Shown piece after piece: positions 1-9,462 of a DNA stretch of 64,000 bases. The DNA is taken from positions 124,001-188,000 of the forward strand of contig JAHYZV010000002.1 in NCBI GenBank assembly GCA_019424245.1, written 5' to 3'. Every line of letters starts with the position of its first letter. The stretch's first letter is position 1. The position numbers were made by a program, and so were the translations under genes. Origin of the DNA: Clostridiales bacterium. Lineage in GTDB: Bacteria > Bacillota > Clostridia > Lachnospirales > Lachnospiraceae. The notes beneath the pieces are model-generated. The model searched no databases, had not been told where the DNA came from, and saw only the letters and a program-made list of their open reading frames with translations.

Positions 1-2
1 TT

Positions 3-1073
3 GCTGTTAATATCACCGCCGAAGAATTCAATAATAACCTTAAAACACCTTTGTATCTAAAAAATATACACAATATAGAACAAGTTATTAAAAAAAACAA
101 CTACTATAAGTTTCTTATACTAAACATAGAATATGATGTTGATGCTGAGATAGCTTTAAAATGCATAGCTAAAGATATTAATGATGGAACACTGTCTTCT
201 CTGGCACTAGAGCAATTTATCAAAACAACATGCGTAGATGGCTGTGATAACGTCAGAAAAATTATATCCAACTATATAAGTTCAATGAATGTTAACTCTG
301 ATACTATCAGCAAAACTAATACTGCCATCATTAATAATAATGCCTCTAACCCTTATATCACCAAAAAGTGTCTTAATATGTCCAGCTATAATAAGAACAA
401 AACACAACAGTCCCTTAAAAACGATAAAAAATTCTGTTTCATAATATGCTCTAATAACAAGCAATACGAAACTGAATGTATCAGATACATAAATACACTT
501 AATATTCCTGCTGGTTATAGCATTGAAATAATTGTTGTACATAACGCCAGAAGCATGACATCAGGATATAATGCTGCCATGTTATCATCTGATGCAAAAT
601 ATAAAATATATCTTCATCATGATACGTTCATTATCAATAAAAATATATTATTTGACATACTGGAACAGTTTAAAGATTCCAGCGTAGGTATGATAGGAGT
701 TGTAGGATCAACCAAACTTCCTAAAACATGCATCATGTGGTTTGGATGGCGTATAGGGCATCTTATATCTAACAGCATATACCGCACCACCGATTCTGTA
801 CTTGATGATATATCTGAACCTACCCATGTTGAAGCCGTTGATGGATTCATAATAATAACACAATACGACATAACATGGCGTGAAGACGTATTTACAGGAT
901 GGGATTTCTATGACATCTCTCAAAGCTTTGAATTCAGAAAAGCCGGATTTAATGTCATAGTTCCTCCTGTAAAATCTGCATGGTGTTTTCATGATGACGG
1001 AATTATGAACCTTGATACATATTATCAAACAAGATTAATCTTTATGAAAGAATATGCTGATATGTTACATTAA
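3..1073 (+). CDS. StrF-like family 2 glycosyltransferase, 5' end outside window
   Basis: The reading frame is open to the left edge, with no stop before the first possible start (a TTG at 51), so this is the 3' part of a longer gene. The C-terminal 200 residues match the Glyco_tranf_2_5 (StrF-like) type: an N-terminal strand around FCFIICSNN, an SGYNAAM segment, and HHDTFI in the place of the metal-binding DxD. The same blocks appear in the protein at 35705-37405 (AAGYNAAM, HHDTFI, WREDLF), so the two are paralogues. It probably transfers a sugar in the cytoplasm as part of the flagellar glycan island. Donor and acceptor are unknown. The next gene is convergent. Confidence 0.8.
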   Translation, partial: AVNITAEEFNNNLKTPLYLKNIHNIEQVIKKNNYYKFLILNIEYDVDAEIALKCIAKDINDGTLSSLALEQFIKTTCVDGCDNVRKIISNYISSMNVNSDTISKTNTAIINNNASNPYITKKCLNMSSYNKNKTQQSLKNDKKFCFIICSNNKQYETECIRYINTLNIPAGYSIEIIVVHNARSMTSGYNAAMLSSDAKYKIYLHHDTFIINKNILFDILEQFKDSSVGMIGVVGSTKLPKTCIMWFGWRIGHLISNSIYRTTDSVLDDISEPTHVEAVDGFIIITQYDITWREDVFTGWDFYDISQSFEFRKAGFNVIVPPVKSAWCFHDDGIMNLDTYYQTRLIFMKEYADMLH

Positions 1074-1134
1074 CGATTTCCCCATCTGACATCATTAAGA
1101 AAAATACCTGCTGATATTAGATTTATAAATATAT

Positions 1135-1178
1135 CCTCATACAGTATAAGGATATCAGAATACCTGTACTGTATGAGG
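1135..1178. terminator. Stem-loop between convergent glycosyltransferase genes
   Basis: A perfect 12-bp inverted repeat (CCTCATACAGTA and TACTGTATGAGG) encloses a 20-nt loop in the gap between two genes that converge. No strong T-tract follows on either strand. It may end both transcripts or act as a 3' stabiliser; the position is the main support. Confidence 0.45.
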
Positions 1179-1219
1179 ACAATCATACATAATATACACA
1201 ATAACAAACGTAGCTTATA

Positions 1220-2311
1220 TTATTTTTCTAATATAGCTTTCCATGTTGTAACAAAACATTCCATTGAATAATTCTGTTCATAGACCTTGTGTCCACTTTC
1301 ATATATATCAGCAAGTAACTCAATATTATCTATGACATACTTTATTTTCTCTGCCAATGCCTGTGAATCTCCCGATGGAAATATATACGCACTTTCATTA
1401 TCCTTAAGATAATAAGACACTCCACATATATCAGAGCATATGCATATCTTTTTTTTCATAAGTCCCTCAACAGCTACCGCTGATGTTGGCTCATATATAG
1501 ATGGCACAACGACTACACTTGAGTTATCATAGATTCTATATATATCATCCTGTGGCATACTGTCTAACAACTTAACATTATCGTATCTCACAGTAAGCCT
1601 TACTATCGAGTCCAGTATATTGGTATCCGCTCCTTTCATATCCCCTATAAATATGAACTCAGATTGTTTAATATATTCATCCGGTAGTTTTTTTATAGCA
1701 TCAACCAGAACATTCTGTGCCTTAGTATATGATATTGACCCAATATCAACAAAACGTACTCTTCCACCATTATCTTTGGCATATGTATGATAAGCTTCAA
1801 TAGCATCAACATATTTACTCTGCCTTACACCAAAATTAACAATCTCTGATTCAACATGAAGATACTTATCAATCATATCCTTAACATATGGTCCTGCTGC
1901 ATAATACTCTATATTATCACTAACAATAGGTGAGCCGTAAGCATCACAACATTTTTGAAAAAATATTTCATCCTCATGCAGCCACCACTTTATCTTTACA
2001 GCTGTGTTCTGTACATAACTTACTACCGGCCATAACAAAAGCGTATTAACTATCCATATATTATAATCTGCTACAAGCCTGTCTATGAAGTCCGGTTCTA
2101 TATCCTGATTATCATAAACCATTATTGGAATATCATTCTTTTCATAATCTTCTTTAAGTTCTCCATCCCTAAATGATACTACAAGCACCGAATATCCCAT
2201 CTCTTTTAACACAACAGCCAGATCCCTTAAGACTATTGGTGCTCCAGTTCTGGATAATTCATGTGACAATAACAATATTTCATTATTATTTTTTTCTTTC
2301 ACATTCATCAT
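1220..2311 (-). CDS. GT4 family glycosyltransferase
   Basis: A 363-residue GT-B fold protein. The N-terminal half opens with LLLSHELSRTGAP, the usual donor-side glycine loop region of GT4 enzymes. The C-terminal half has FVDIGSISYTKAQN and a clear E-x7-E motif (EPTSAVAVE, residues 274-282) that binds the nucleotide-sugar. It therefore transfers a sugar from a nucleotide donor with retention of configuration. There is no signal peptide, so it acts in the cytoplasm. The start ATG follows purine-rich sequence (GAGGAAG), and a second and third ATG lie within four codons, so the exact start is uncertain. It is divergent from the GT2 gene at 2519. Substrate unknown. Confidence 0.85.
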   Translation of the reverse strand: MMNVKEKNNNEILLLSHELSRTGAPIVLRDLAVVLKEMGYSVLVVSFRDGELKEDYEKNDIPIMVYDNQDIEPDFIDRLVADYNIWIVNTLLLWPVVSYVQNTAVKIKWWLHEDEIFFQKCCDAYGSPIVSDNIEYYAAGPYVKDMIDKYLHVESEIVNFGVRQSKYVDAIEAYHTYAKDNGGRVRFVDIGSISYTKAQNVLVDAIKKLPDEYIKQSEFIFIGDMKGADTNILDSIVRLTVRYDNVKLLDSMPQDDIYRIYDNSSVVVVPSIYEPTSAVAVEGLMKKKICICSDICGVSYYLKDNESAYIFPSGDSQALAEKIKYVIDNIELLADIYESGHKVYEQNYSMECFVTTWKAILEK

Positions 2312-2418
2312 ACTTCCTCTACTTTCCTAAACAGCATATACATTAATGAACTATATAGCTGAAGTATAACATATTTCATATCTTTATTTTAGTTATTTGT
2401 TCGTTTTACTCTTTATTC

Positions 2419-2447
2419 TTGAATAAAATCTGCAAATGAATTATCAT
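2419..2447 (+). promoter_or_regulatory. Putative sigma-A promoter for the 2519 gene
   Basis: TTGAAT (2419-2424) and TATCAT (2442-2447) are separated by 17 nt, about 70 nt before the start codon. Both boxes match five of six consensus bases or nearly so. Confidence 0.4.
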
Positions 2448-2518
2448 TTAACTATACATAATATAAACAGCTGCTTTACATAACACTCACATTGAAACAT
2501 TATTATATGGAGATTAGT

Positions 2519-4087
2519 ATGAACACAAAGGAAATACTCATAAAACTTAAAGACGCCCTCATTAATAACGCCCTGGATGCAGGTGATGTTCCAGTCAACG
2601 ATATAAAAGAAGCTCTTATTGCAGAATATACAGTTGCCATAGGAAAAGATACTATTGAATATAACCGTCTTTTCAATTATTGTTCTCTTATTCCTGATAC
2701 TGGACTTAATAAGAATGAAACTATAAGCTTTATAGACAGAATGATTAATTATTCTATAGAAATATCTAACCATACATCTGTAAATACCACCGAGCTTCCT
2801 GATAACATTGACCCTTATGAACAATATCAGACATATCTTGAGCTATCAGAGCATTATAAGACAGCAAACATTAACCAATACTATCTATGTCTGGAAAATG
2901 CTTACTTTCATTGCAAAGATGCTAAAACAAAACAGGAAATACATGATAAGATGACAGCTGTCAAAAACTCTGGCCATGTTACTGTTAAACCAGCTAGCAT
3001 AGTAATCGTATCATATAATTGTATGTATCTTATGCAGAAATGTATAGAAAGTATACGCAATTACTGTTATAAGCCTTCTTATGAAATCATTGTTGTTGAT
3101 AACGCTTCAACTGATGGCGTTACTGACTGGCTTGAACAACAGCCTGATATTGAACTTATAAAAAGCAATACAAACCTTGGATTCCCTAAGGGATGTAATA
3201 TCGGTATACTTAACTCAAAAAAGGAAAATGATATATTCCTGCTAAATAATGATACAAGACTTACACCTAACTCATTGTTCTGGTTAAGAATGGGATTATA
3301 TAAAGACGAAGAAACGGGTGCAACTGGTGCTATATGCAACTATGATGGCACGCTTCAATACCGCGAATTATTCTTTACAGCTCTTGATGATTACATCAGA
3401 TATGGTTATATAAATAATGTTCCTATGAAAAATGCCTATGAAGAATGTACTATTTTATGTGGATTTGCCATGATGTTAAAACGCCAGGCACTGGATAAAA
3501 CTAATCTCTTAGATGAAAACCTATCTCCTGGTTACTATGATGATGATGATATATCAATGCAGCTGCGAAAACTTGGATACAGATTATATGTATGCCACAA
3601 CAGCTTTATATATCACGCAGGAAGCCAGAGCTTTGGTACTCTTCCATCTGACAGCATATTAAACATATGCAGCCGTAACAGAGATTATATATGGAAAAAA
3701 TGGGGATTTGACCCACTTAATAACAGTATTGGTAACATATTTAAGATGATATATGCAACAGAAGAGCCACTTGCACTGCTTGAAATCAACGCACATAATG
3801 GTGCAAGCTATGCACATCTTAGCTATATATGTCCTAAACTTAAATATGTAGGCTACGAAAGCAATCTGTCTTATATCCCGCTTACTATCAAAGAGGCTCA
3901 TATTACCTACACTGATTATGATAACATAGACTTTTGCCAATATAACAAAGAATTCAACTATATTATAATTAACAATGCAACTGAATATAGCGAAGCTGAA
4001 CGTAACAGCTTATATGCAAGATTATATGGCTGTTTAAAAGCTGACGGACAGCTTATATGGAACGACAATACACCTCATAATGACTAA
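2519..4087 (+). CDS. Three-part GT2 glycosyltransferase with methyltransferase-like tail
   Basis: Start chosen at 2519 because GGAG lies 7 nt upstream; an earlier in-frame ATG at 2492 lacks a ribosome-binding site. The protein (522 residues) has three parts. Residues 1-155 are helical and resemble the N-terminal repeats of other transferases in this island. Residues about 159-400 are a GT-A family 2 domain with VVDNASTDG (about 192-200), NLGFPKGCN and the metal-binding NNDT (about 243-246), followed by YDDDDISMQLR. The last 110 residues look like a degenerate SAM-methyltransferase fold (LLEINAHNGASYAHL) without an obvious full motif I. Likely rhamnosyltransferase-like chemistry on the flagellar glycan; substrate not known. 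Confidence 0.85.
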   Translation: MNTKEILIKLKDALINNALDAGDVPVNDIKEALIAEYTVAIGKDTIEYNRLFNYCSLIPDTGLNKNETISFIDRMINYSIEISNHTSVNTTELPDNIDPYEQYQTYLELSEHYKTANINQYYLCLENAYFHCKDAKTKQEIHDKMTAVKNSGHVTVKPASIVIVSYNCMYLMQKCIESIRNYCYKPSYEIIVVDNASTDGVTDWLEQQPDIELIKSNTNLGFPKGCNIGILNSKKENDIFLLNNDTRLTPNSLFWLRMGLYKDEETGATGAICNYDGTLQYRELFFTALDDYIRYGYINNVPMKNAYEECTILCGFAMMLKRQALDKTNLLDENLSPGYYDDDDISMQLRKLGYRLYVCHNSFIYHAGSQSFGTLPSDSILNICSRNRDYIWKKWGFDPLNNSIGNIFKMIYATEEPLALLEINAHNGASYAHLSYICPKLKYVGYESNLSYIPLTIKEAHITYTDYDNIDFCQYNKEFNYIIINNATEYSEAERNSLYARLYGCLKADGQLIWNDNTPHND

Positions 4088-4101
4088 GCAAATATTGATA
4101 A

Positions 4102-4131
4102 GTGGTAAAACATCAAAAGATGTTTTACCAC
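4102..4131. terminator. Bidirectional stem-loop between convergent genes
   Basis: GTGGTAAAACATC and GATGTTTTACCAC form a perfect 13-bp stem with an AAAA loop, in the 63-nt gap between two convergent stop codons. There is no T-run beyond the stem, so termination may be inefficient or the A/T-rich stem itself may serve. Confidence 0.55.
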
Positions 4132-4150
4132 CAACTAACGCAACACTTTA

Positions 4151-6649
4151 TTATTCATGTGATATTCTTGCATCAATAGCCTTCTTAAGCTTAGTCGAGC
4201 TTGTACTCTGTGTATAAGGGAAGAACACTAGTGTTGAACCATGCTTCTCAAGGAAATCCTTTCTTGCAAGCCAATATGGATCATGTTCATAATCACTTCC
4301 TGAGAACTGTACATCAAAATGATATACCTTATACATGTCTTCAGTATCTGCGAAGTTCGGTGGCAGCTTGACTGCTTCATCTACGTAACGGCATGACCTT
4401 ACCATCTCTATACGCTCATCAAATGGTACGAAAGGCTCTGCCTGTTTACCTATACGTACTCCCTCATCCGACACAACACCAACTATAAGATAATTGCACA
4501 ATTCCTTAGCACGTCTGAACATATTCAGATGTCCTATATGGAACAAATCAAACACTCCCGCAATATAACCTATATTATATGGTTTATCGTTATGAGCTGT
4601 TTCTTTCTGTACATTCTCGCTGCCGTTATCATCAACATTGCCATCATTGACTGGTAACTGTGATAACCTTTTCCTTACATTCTCTCTTCTCTTGTTAGGA
4701 TAATCATTACCCGGGTCATATATATGATAATCCTCTATGCCCCAATCTGCTAACTGTCTTACTACACCATAATACTTCTTGATACATATGATAATATGTA
4801 ATTCATCAGCAGGTATAGACTTTAATATATCTGGTGAGTTAATAGGCACTCCCTTTATCGTAGTTCCCCATCTGGCACTGTTATTATCTATAACAGAATA
4901 TACCTCATAGCACCCATCAAATTCATCAAGAAAACGATTCGTGAATATACCTGAACCGAACAGAACAAGTTTCTTTACCTGATTGCCATTCTCATCATCA
5001 AGTCCCCTGAATATATCAATGAACATATTCTGATAAGTTCTGGCATCATAATTCAGTTTCTCTCTGTTAGTATATAATGTCCTTGCATTCACTCTTCTGT
5101 TACGATAATACGTCTCAAGCTCTGCCTGATTACGCAGTTTCTGAGTGAACTTAGAAGACATATGCGACCATATATCTTCACACTCAGTAAGTCCGAATCT
5201 ATCCATAATCTCACTACGTGGTATAAGCTGTTCGAACTCTTTATCTGTTCCATCATATATTATAGACAACGAACGATGCAGAATCGACTTAGCAGGACAG
5301 TTTTCTATGTAGAATTCCTGATCATAATATATAAATCTGTCCCTTGGATTCTTCCTGCTTCCATCATAAAAACAATTCAGGGGAACCATATCTATATATC
5401 CTTTTTCAAGAATGATACCTAAATCCCTGCCATTAGCACTGTTCTTATCTTTCTCTGATATGATGTCTGTATGCTTAGAGGAAGATAATATAAGCTCATA
5501 CATTTCCTCTATAGCCTTATAGAATTCTTCCTTATCCTTTTTAGCCAGTTCCTTAAGAGCTATCATAGCAACCGGTGCATCAACATATGGCATAATAAAC
5601 TTATCATCTTCTATATAAGAATCAACAACTTGTATTCCCCTGCTTCTTAGTTCTTCATGGTTATGCTGCATCTGCTTAAGCTTAACTATCCCCTCTTCAT
5701 ATATAGCCTTTTTATACACAGTACTCAACTTTTTTTTGTTATCGGATGATATTTTCTCATCATCATAAATATTATCTGTCAGCTTTCCACTACCACCACA
5801 ACATATACCAGTAACCAGTGCATTTTCTCTTCCTCTGTCCATAGACAATGTAACGTGCTGAATATCATCATAAGTACCATCCATACTGCACTCTATAATA
5901 TATGCATCAGCCATGGCATGAAACATCCCATTCTTAACAAGGTCTGTATACAGATATTCCTCATTAATAAATACACACTCCGGGTGCTCATATACTGGAA
6001 AATATCTTATAGCCAGCTCCTCCTGTGGATTATACCCCTCTGCATAAACAAGCTGTACTTCCCTGAGATTCGGCATCACTGCATAAAACTTATGATTCAC
6101 AAGTCCACTTTCATCCAACATACTTCTTAGCTCTGCACCAGAATAACACTGTCCTGCTATTTCCTTTTTATCAGCCTGTTTCATACCTCTATAATTCTCT
6201 ATTCCATCAAAGCTATGATTGGTATACGGATCTCTCTCTCCACAAAAATATTTAATAGCCAGACGGTTCTCGCAGCCAAGCAGCAACCTTCCTGATGACT
6301 TAAGCAATGCCTTTAATGTACTTAATAGTTCGTGTGGATTATCACATTTCTCCAACACATCCATACCAACTATATAGTCATATCTTGTTCCACTCCAATT
6401 ATTACATGACATATCAGCACAATTCTGTATATCAGAGGCTGCTACCACATCCACACACCTTCCAAAAGTCATCAGTAGTTCCTGTATAGCACTGTTCTTT
6501 TCGCCATCATATATATATAATATATCTGTGTCTTTCTTAAAGCCGTACCATAACAACGCTGCCTTTGGAAACTCAGATATGATTGCTTTTACTGATATGT
6601 CTTTTGATGTATTATTCTTAGACAATGTACTATTAGATATATTATTCAT
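4151..6649 (-). CDS. Multidomain protein: methyltransferase-like, kinase-like, Rossmann-like, CDP-glycerol-type cytidylyltransferase
   Basis: An 832-residue fusion. Residues about 20-200 resemble a class I SAM methyltransferase (YDYIVGMDVLEKCDNP, then GRLLLGCEN). The middle, about 230-550, has short stretches like aminoglycoside/LPS kinase folds (QMQHNHEELRSRGI, FIMPYVDAP), but I see no complete catalytic loop. Residues 559-651 are the Rossmann-like accessory domain that recurs in this window (LVLFGSGIF, VIDNNSARWG). Residues 692-832 are a cytidylyltransferase of the TagD type with the HIGH motif at 704-707 and a C-terminal SSTKLKK, consistent with making CDP-glycerol or another CDP-polyol. 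This would feed the TagF-like transferase at 28523 or the LicD proteins. GGAG precedes the ATG. It ends the long leftward gene train. Confidence 0.8.
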   Translation of the reverse strand: MNNISNSTLSKNNTSKDISVKAIISEFPKAALLWYGFKKDTDILYIYDGEKNSAIQELLMTFGRCVDVVAASDIQNCADMSCNNWSGTRYDYIVGMDVLEKCDNPHELLSTLKALLKSSGRLLLGCENRLAIKYFCGERDPYTNHSFDGIENYRGMKQADKKEIAGQCYSGAELRSMLDESGLVNHKFYAVMPNLREVQLVYAEGYNPQEELAIRYFPVYEHPECVFINEEYLYTDLVKNGMFHAMADAYIIECSMDGTYDDIQHVTLSMDRGRENALVTGICCGGSGKLTDNIYDDEKISSDNKKKLSTVYKKAIYEEGIVKLKQMQHNHEELRSRGIQVVDSYIEDDKFIMPYVDAPVAMIALKELAKKDKEEFYKAIEEMYELILSSSKHTDIISEKDKNSANGRDLGIILEKGYIDMVPLNCFYDGSRKNPRDRFIYYDQEFYIENCPAKSILHRSLSIIYDGTDKEFEQLIPRSEIMDRFGLTECEDIWSHMSSKFTQKLRNQAELETYYRNRRVNARTLYTNREKLNYDARTYQNMFIDIFRGLDDENGNQVKKLVLFGSGIFTNRFLDEFDGCYEVYSVIDNNSARWGTTIKGVPINSPDILKSIPADELHIIICIKKYYGVVRQLADWGIEDYHIYDPGNDYPNKRRENVRKRLSQLPVNDGNVDDNGSENVQKETAHNDKPYNIGYIAGVFDLFHIGHLNMFRRAKELCNYLIVGVVSDEGVRIGKQAEPFVPFDERIEMVRSCRYVDEAVKLPPNFADTEDMYKVYHFDVQFSGSDYEHDPYWLARKDFLEKHGSTLVFFPYTQSTSSTKLKKAIDARISHE

Positions 6650-6664
6650 TATATTTTCTCCAAT

Positions 6665-8179
6665 CTATTCCACTGTTATATATGGCAGTTCTTTTACCTT
6701 TAATTTCTTCTTAATAACCCATACCGTCATCATTCTCTCTGCAAAAAAGCCAATAACCCTCTTACTATAAGCATTATACCCAGACACATCTATATTGCAC
6801 GCTGCAGGTATGATAAAAGAAAACAACCATTGACAATACTCATCAAACACACTCCATGTAGTGGCAAACATATTGCATGGATAAAAATAATGTAATCCCA
6901 TAACATAATCAAACACATTCACATCCTCCGGATGTGCCTTTATAAGAGCCTCCCTGACCTTATTATATCCACAATCATAAGCCTCTGGCTGTATAGAGTT
7001 CTTTATCTGTTCCTCCAATGTACTATTGAAAGTAATATGCTCGCATAATAATATATCAACATTTTTAAGTTTCTCTACCACGTTTTCATTGTCCAGTATA
7101 TTCTCAACATATTTCTGATTATTGTTAAGCATATATCTTCTATAGTGGCTTATCCCTACATACTCCGTCCTTGTATTCTTCCATATCCAGTATATGGCTG
7201 TACACTCATTAATCTTGTTATTAAGATACGCTATATTATCGCCTGTACTATCGTTGATATACTCTGGATTATTATAATTATCACCTACGCATATAGGTAT
7301 ATATATATCATCCTTTTTAACATTATAAGGTTTATGCATAACAACATACATATAAGAACTGCTGCACACCTTTAATTCTCCTGGCTCAAGAACCCACATA
7401 ATAACAGAAAGCCTCTTATAATATGTACACTTCATGCCTAGCGACTCAAACAAATTCTTAAAGCCAAGACAGCTATCACCCTTATAGTTAAAATATGGAG
7501 TTAAAAGTATAATATAACGTGCTTTATTGATAAGCTCCATATGTGAAAATACACTCATCATACTATCACTATCGAGTAATATAATGTCATATTTCTTCGT
7601 ACAGCCAACTATGTCTGTATACACGTTATCATATCCATATACATCTGATTCTACATACCAGGACTTATCCTGACAAACTGCCAGCTTATCTTTACTAACA
7701 AGCCTGTCAAGATATGATATCTTATTCTTCCAATAGTTTGCAGGATGATAGTTAACAATCCCCTGACTGGTACAATCCAAAACTTCTTTAGCCGCATGCA
7801 TCTGAATAAATTCATCATAAAAATACATAGCAGTCGCATTATACGTATATGGTGAATCCAACAGTTCTGCCCAAGATATAATTCTTTCTTCACTTATGCC
7901 GTACTTAAATATAAGTAATGTCTTTATATCTTCAAATGCACCATCTCTCATAACAGCCACATAATCATAATCTATAAGATTACTAAGACTGCATGTATCT
8001 GTACAAGATAAATCTGTCTCATATATAACCGGTATATTTCTCTCCCTGAATCCAATTATATCCTCACAGTCATCAGCCATATCTTTACAGACTATAACTG
8101 CTGCTATGTTACTCCATACTATATTAGACTTTATCTTGCTTAATACACTTCCTATACCATATATGACGATTCTGCTCAT
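6665..8179 (-). CDS. DUF4422 glycosyltransferase with N-terminal Rossmann-like domain
   Basis: Residues from about 280 to the end fit DUF4422, a family of putative glycosyltransferases in capsule and glycan clusters: YIPICVGDNY, then AIYWIWKNT and YVGISHYRRYM, which are its hallmark segments. The N-terminal part begins IVIYGIGSVLSK and looks like the recurrent accessory Rossmann-like domain. A central stretch (YDIILLDSDS, IILLTPYF) may be a further nucleotide-binding fold. GGAGGA lies 9 nt before the ATG. The stop is 15 nt from the next gene, so the two are co-transcribed. Substrate unknown. Confidence 0.8.
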   Translation of the reverse strand: MSRIVIYGIGSVLSKIKSNIVWSNIAAVIVCKDMADDCEDIIGFRERNIPVIYETDLSCTDTCSLSNLIDYDYVAVMRDGAFEDIKTLLIFKYGISEERIISWAELLDSPYTYNATAMYFYDEFIQMHAAKEVLDCTSQGIVNYHPANYWKNKISYLDRLVSKDKLAVCQDKSWYVESDVYGYDNVYTDIVGCTKKYDIILLDSDSMMSVFSHMELINKARYIILLTPYFNYKGDSCLGFKNLFESLGMKCTYYKRLSVIMWVLEPGELKVCSSSYMYVVMHKPYNVKKDDIYIPICVGDNYNNPEYINDSTGDNIAYLNNKINECTAIYWIWKNTRTEYVGISHYRRYMLNNNQKYVENILDNENVVEKLKNVDILLCEHITFNSTLEEQIKNSIQPEAYDCGYNKVREALIKAHPEDVNVFDYVMGLHYFYPCNMFATTWSVFDEYCQWLFSFIIPAACNIDVSGYNAYSKRVIGFFAERMMTVWVIKKKLKVKELPYITVE

Positions 8180-8245
8180 CGTGTCTTATCCTCCATGATG
8201 CTGATTACTTTCCTACTATTAATTCAAAATATCACATAACAATAT

Positions 8246-8259
8246 GGTAAACGTTTACT
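8246..8259. promoter_or_regulatory. cre-like / LacI-family operator
   Basis: The 14-mer GGTAAACGTTTACT contains a perfect 12-bp palindrome and matches the catabolite-responsive element TGWAARCGYTWNCW at 13 of 14 positions. It lies in the 113-nt gap upstream of the DUF4422 gene, at the edge of the AT-rich nonulosonate block. This suggests control by a CcpA or another LacI-family regulator; the function is inferred from the motif alone. Confidence 0.45.
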
Positions 8260-8292
8260 TTTATTAATACTTATTCCATAGTTATACATATA

Positions 8293-9462
8293 TCACATAT
8301 TAATATAAGGTAAATCATAAAATTTTTTTACAATGCTAATATTTCCCTCATTAAAATATTTATTAATAGTATCGAAAATTTTCTTTGCAGTTGAATCTTT
8401 TTCATATGGGTTAACTACATTTTCCAACAGTAAAATAAATTCTTGAGAGCAAGCAATTTTAATTGCTTGCTGAATATCTTCATATTTATAACTACAATTA
8501 ATAACCGACTTAGCCTGTATTCTTCCCTTTTGTCTATTACCAATATTAATTGTTGGAACATGAAAAGTCGGTACCTCTATAATTCCACTTGAAGAATTTC
8601 CAATTACAAAATCACAATACTTTACAGCACTTAGATATTTTTTTATTCCTAACGAATCAAACAATATTATATTATTATATTTATTCGCTGCATCTTTAAG
8701 TGCTACATTTATTTTCGCTCCCCCAACATCTGCATTTGCTTTTGTACATATAAACATAATCTGTGGATTATTAACCATTACTCGTAACATCTCATCAATT
8801 TGTTTTTGAAGTATGTCTTTTTCTGTAGTAGTTGGATGATAGGTCATTACAGCATACCTATCCAATTTAACTTTCAATTCATATTCTAACTCACTTCTAG
8901 ATAAAAGTTGTATTTCTTTTATATTTTCAACCCCTAAAGAACCAACATTATAAACTCTAGATGGCTCTTCTCCCATCTGAATGACTCTATTTCTATATTC
9001 TTCTGTACTAGTAAAATGAAGAATACTTAACTTAGTAATAGCATTTCTTATTAATTCATCCAACGCTCCTAATGTAGCTTCTCCACCATATAAATGAATT
9101 ATCGGTATTTTATAATTTATAGCAGCTATACATATTGCCAGAATTTCATATCTATCTCCAAGGACTAAAATTGCATCTGGTCTAAACTCTTCAAAATAAG
9201 CAGAAAAATACTTAATTGCATTTGATATAGTTTCAGATACTCCATATTCTGAATTATTATTTGAAAGAATATCTATTCTTTTATCAACGATTATTCCATC
9301 TTTTTCTATTTCTTGTATTGTCATTCCATATTCTTTAGAAAGATGACTTCCTGTTGCTATTAATTGCGTATCTATTTTATCTGATGTCTTAAACATACGA
9401 ATTAATCGCGATAAAAGTCCATATTCTGCTCTTGTAGCAGTCACTATTGCTAATTTTTTCAT
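8293..9462 (-). CDS. legG: Hydrolysing nucleotide-sugar 2-epimerase (NeuC/LegG)
   Basis: A 389-residue member of the UDP-GlcNAc 2-epimerase superfamily. It opens with VTATRAEYGLLSRL, the signature of the hydrolysing subfamily, and carries LVLGDRYEI, HLYGGE, TYHPTT and GNSSSGIIE, the usual active-site and nucleotide-binding segments. It would invert C2 and release the nucleotide to give a ManNAc-type sugar, here most likely 2,4-diacetamido-2,4,6-trideoxymannose because legB- and legC-type genes lie in the same train. It overlaps legI by 4 nt (ATGA), indicating translational coupling. Whether its donor is UDP- or GDP-linked cannot be read; the ptmE-like neighbour favours GDP. Confidence 0.87.
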   Translation of the reverse strand: MKKLAIVTATRAEYGLLSRLIRMFKTSDKIDTQLIATGSHLSKEYGMTIQEIEKDGIIVDKRIDILSNNNSEYGVSETISNAIKYFSAYFEEFRPDAILVLGDRYEILAICIAAINYKIPIIHLYGGEATLGALDELIRNAITKLSILHFTSTEEYRNRVIQMGEEPSRVYNVGSLGVENIKEIQLLSRSELEYELKVKLDRYAVMTYHPTTTEKDILQKQIDEMLRVMVNNPQIMFICTKANADVGGAKINVALKDAANKYNNIILFDSLGIKKYLSAVKYCDFVIGNSSSGIIEVPTFHVPTINIGNRQKGRIQAKSVINCSYKYEDIQQAIKIACSQEFILLLENVVNPYEKDSTAKKIFDTINKYFNEGNISIVKKFYDLPYINM

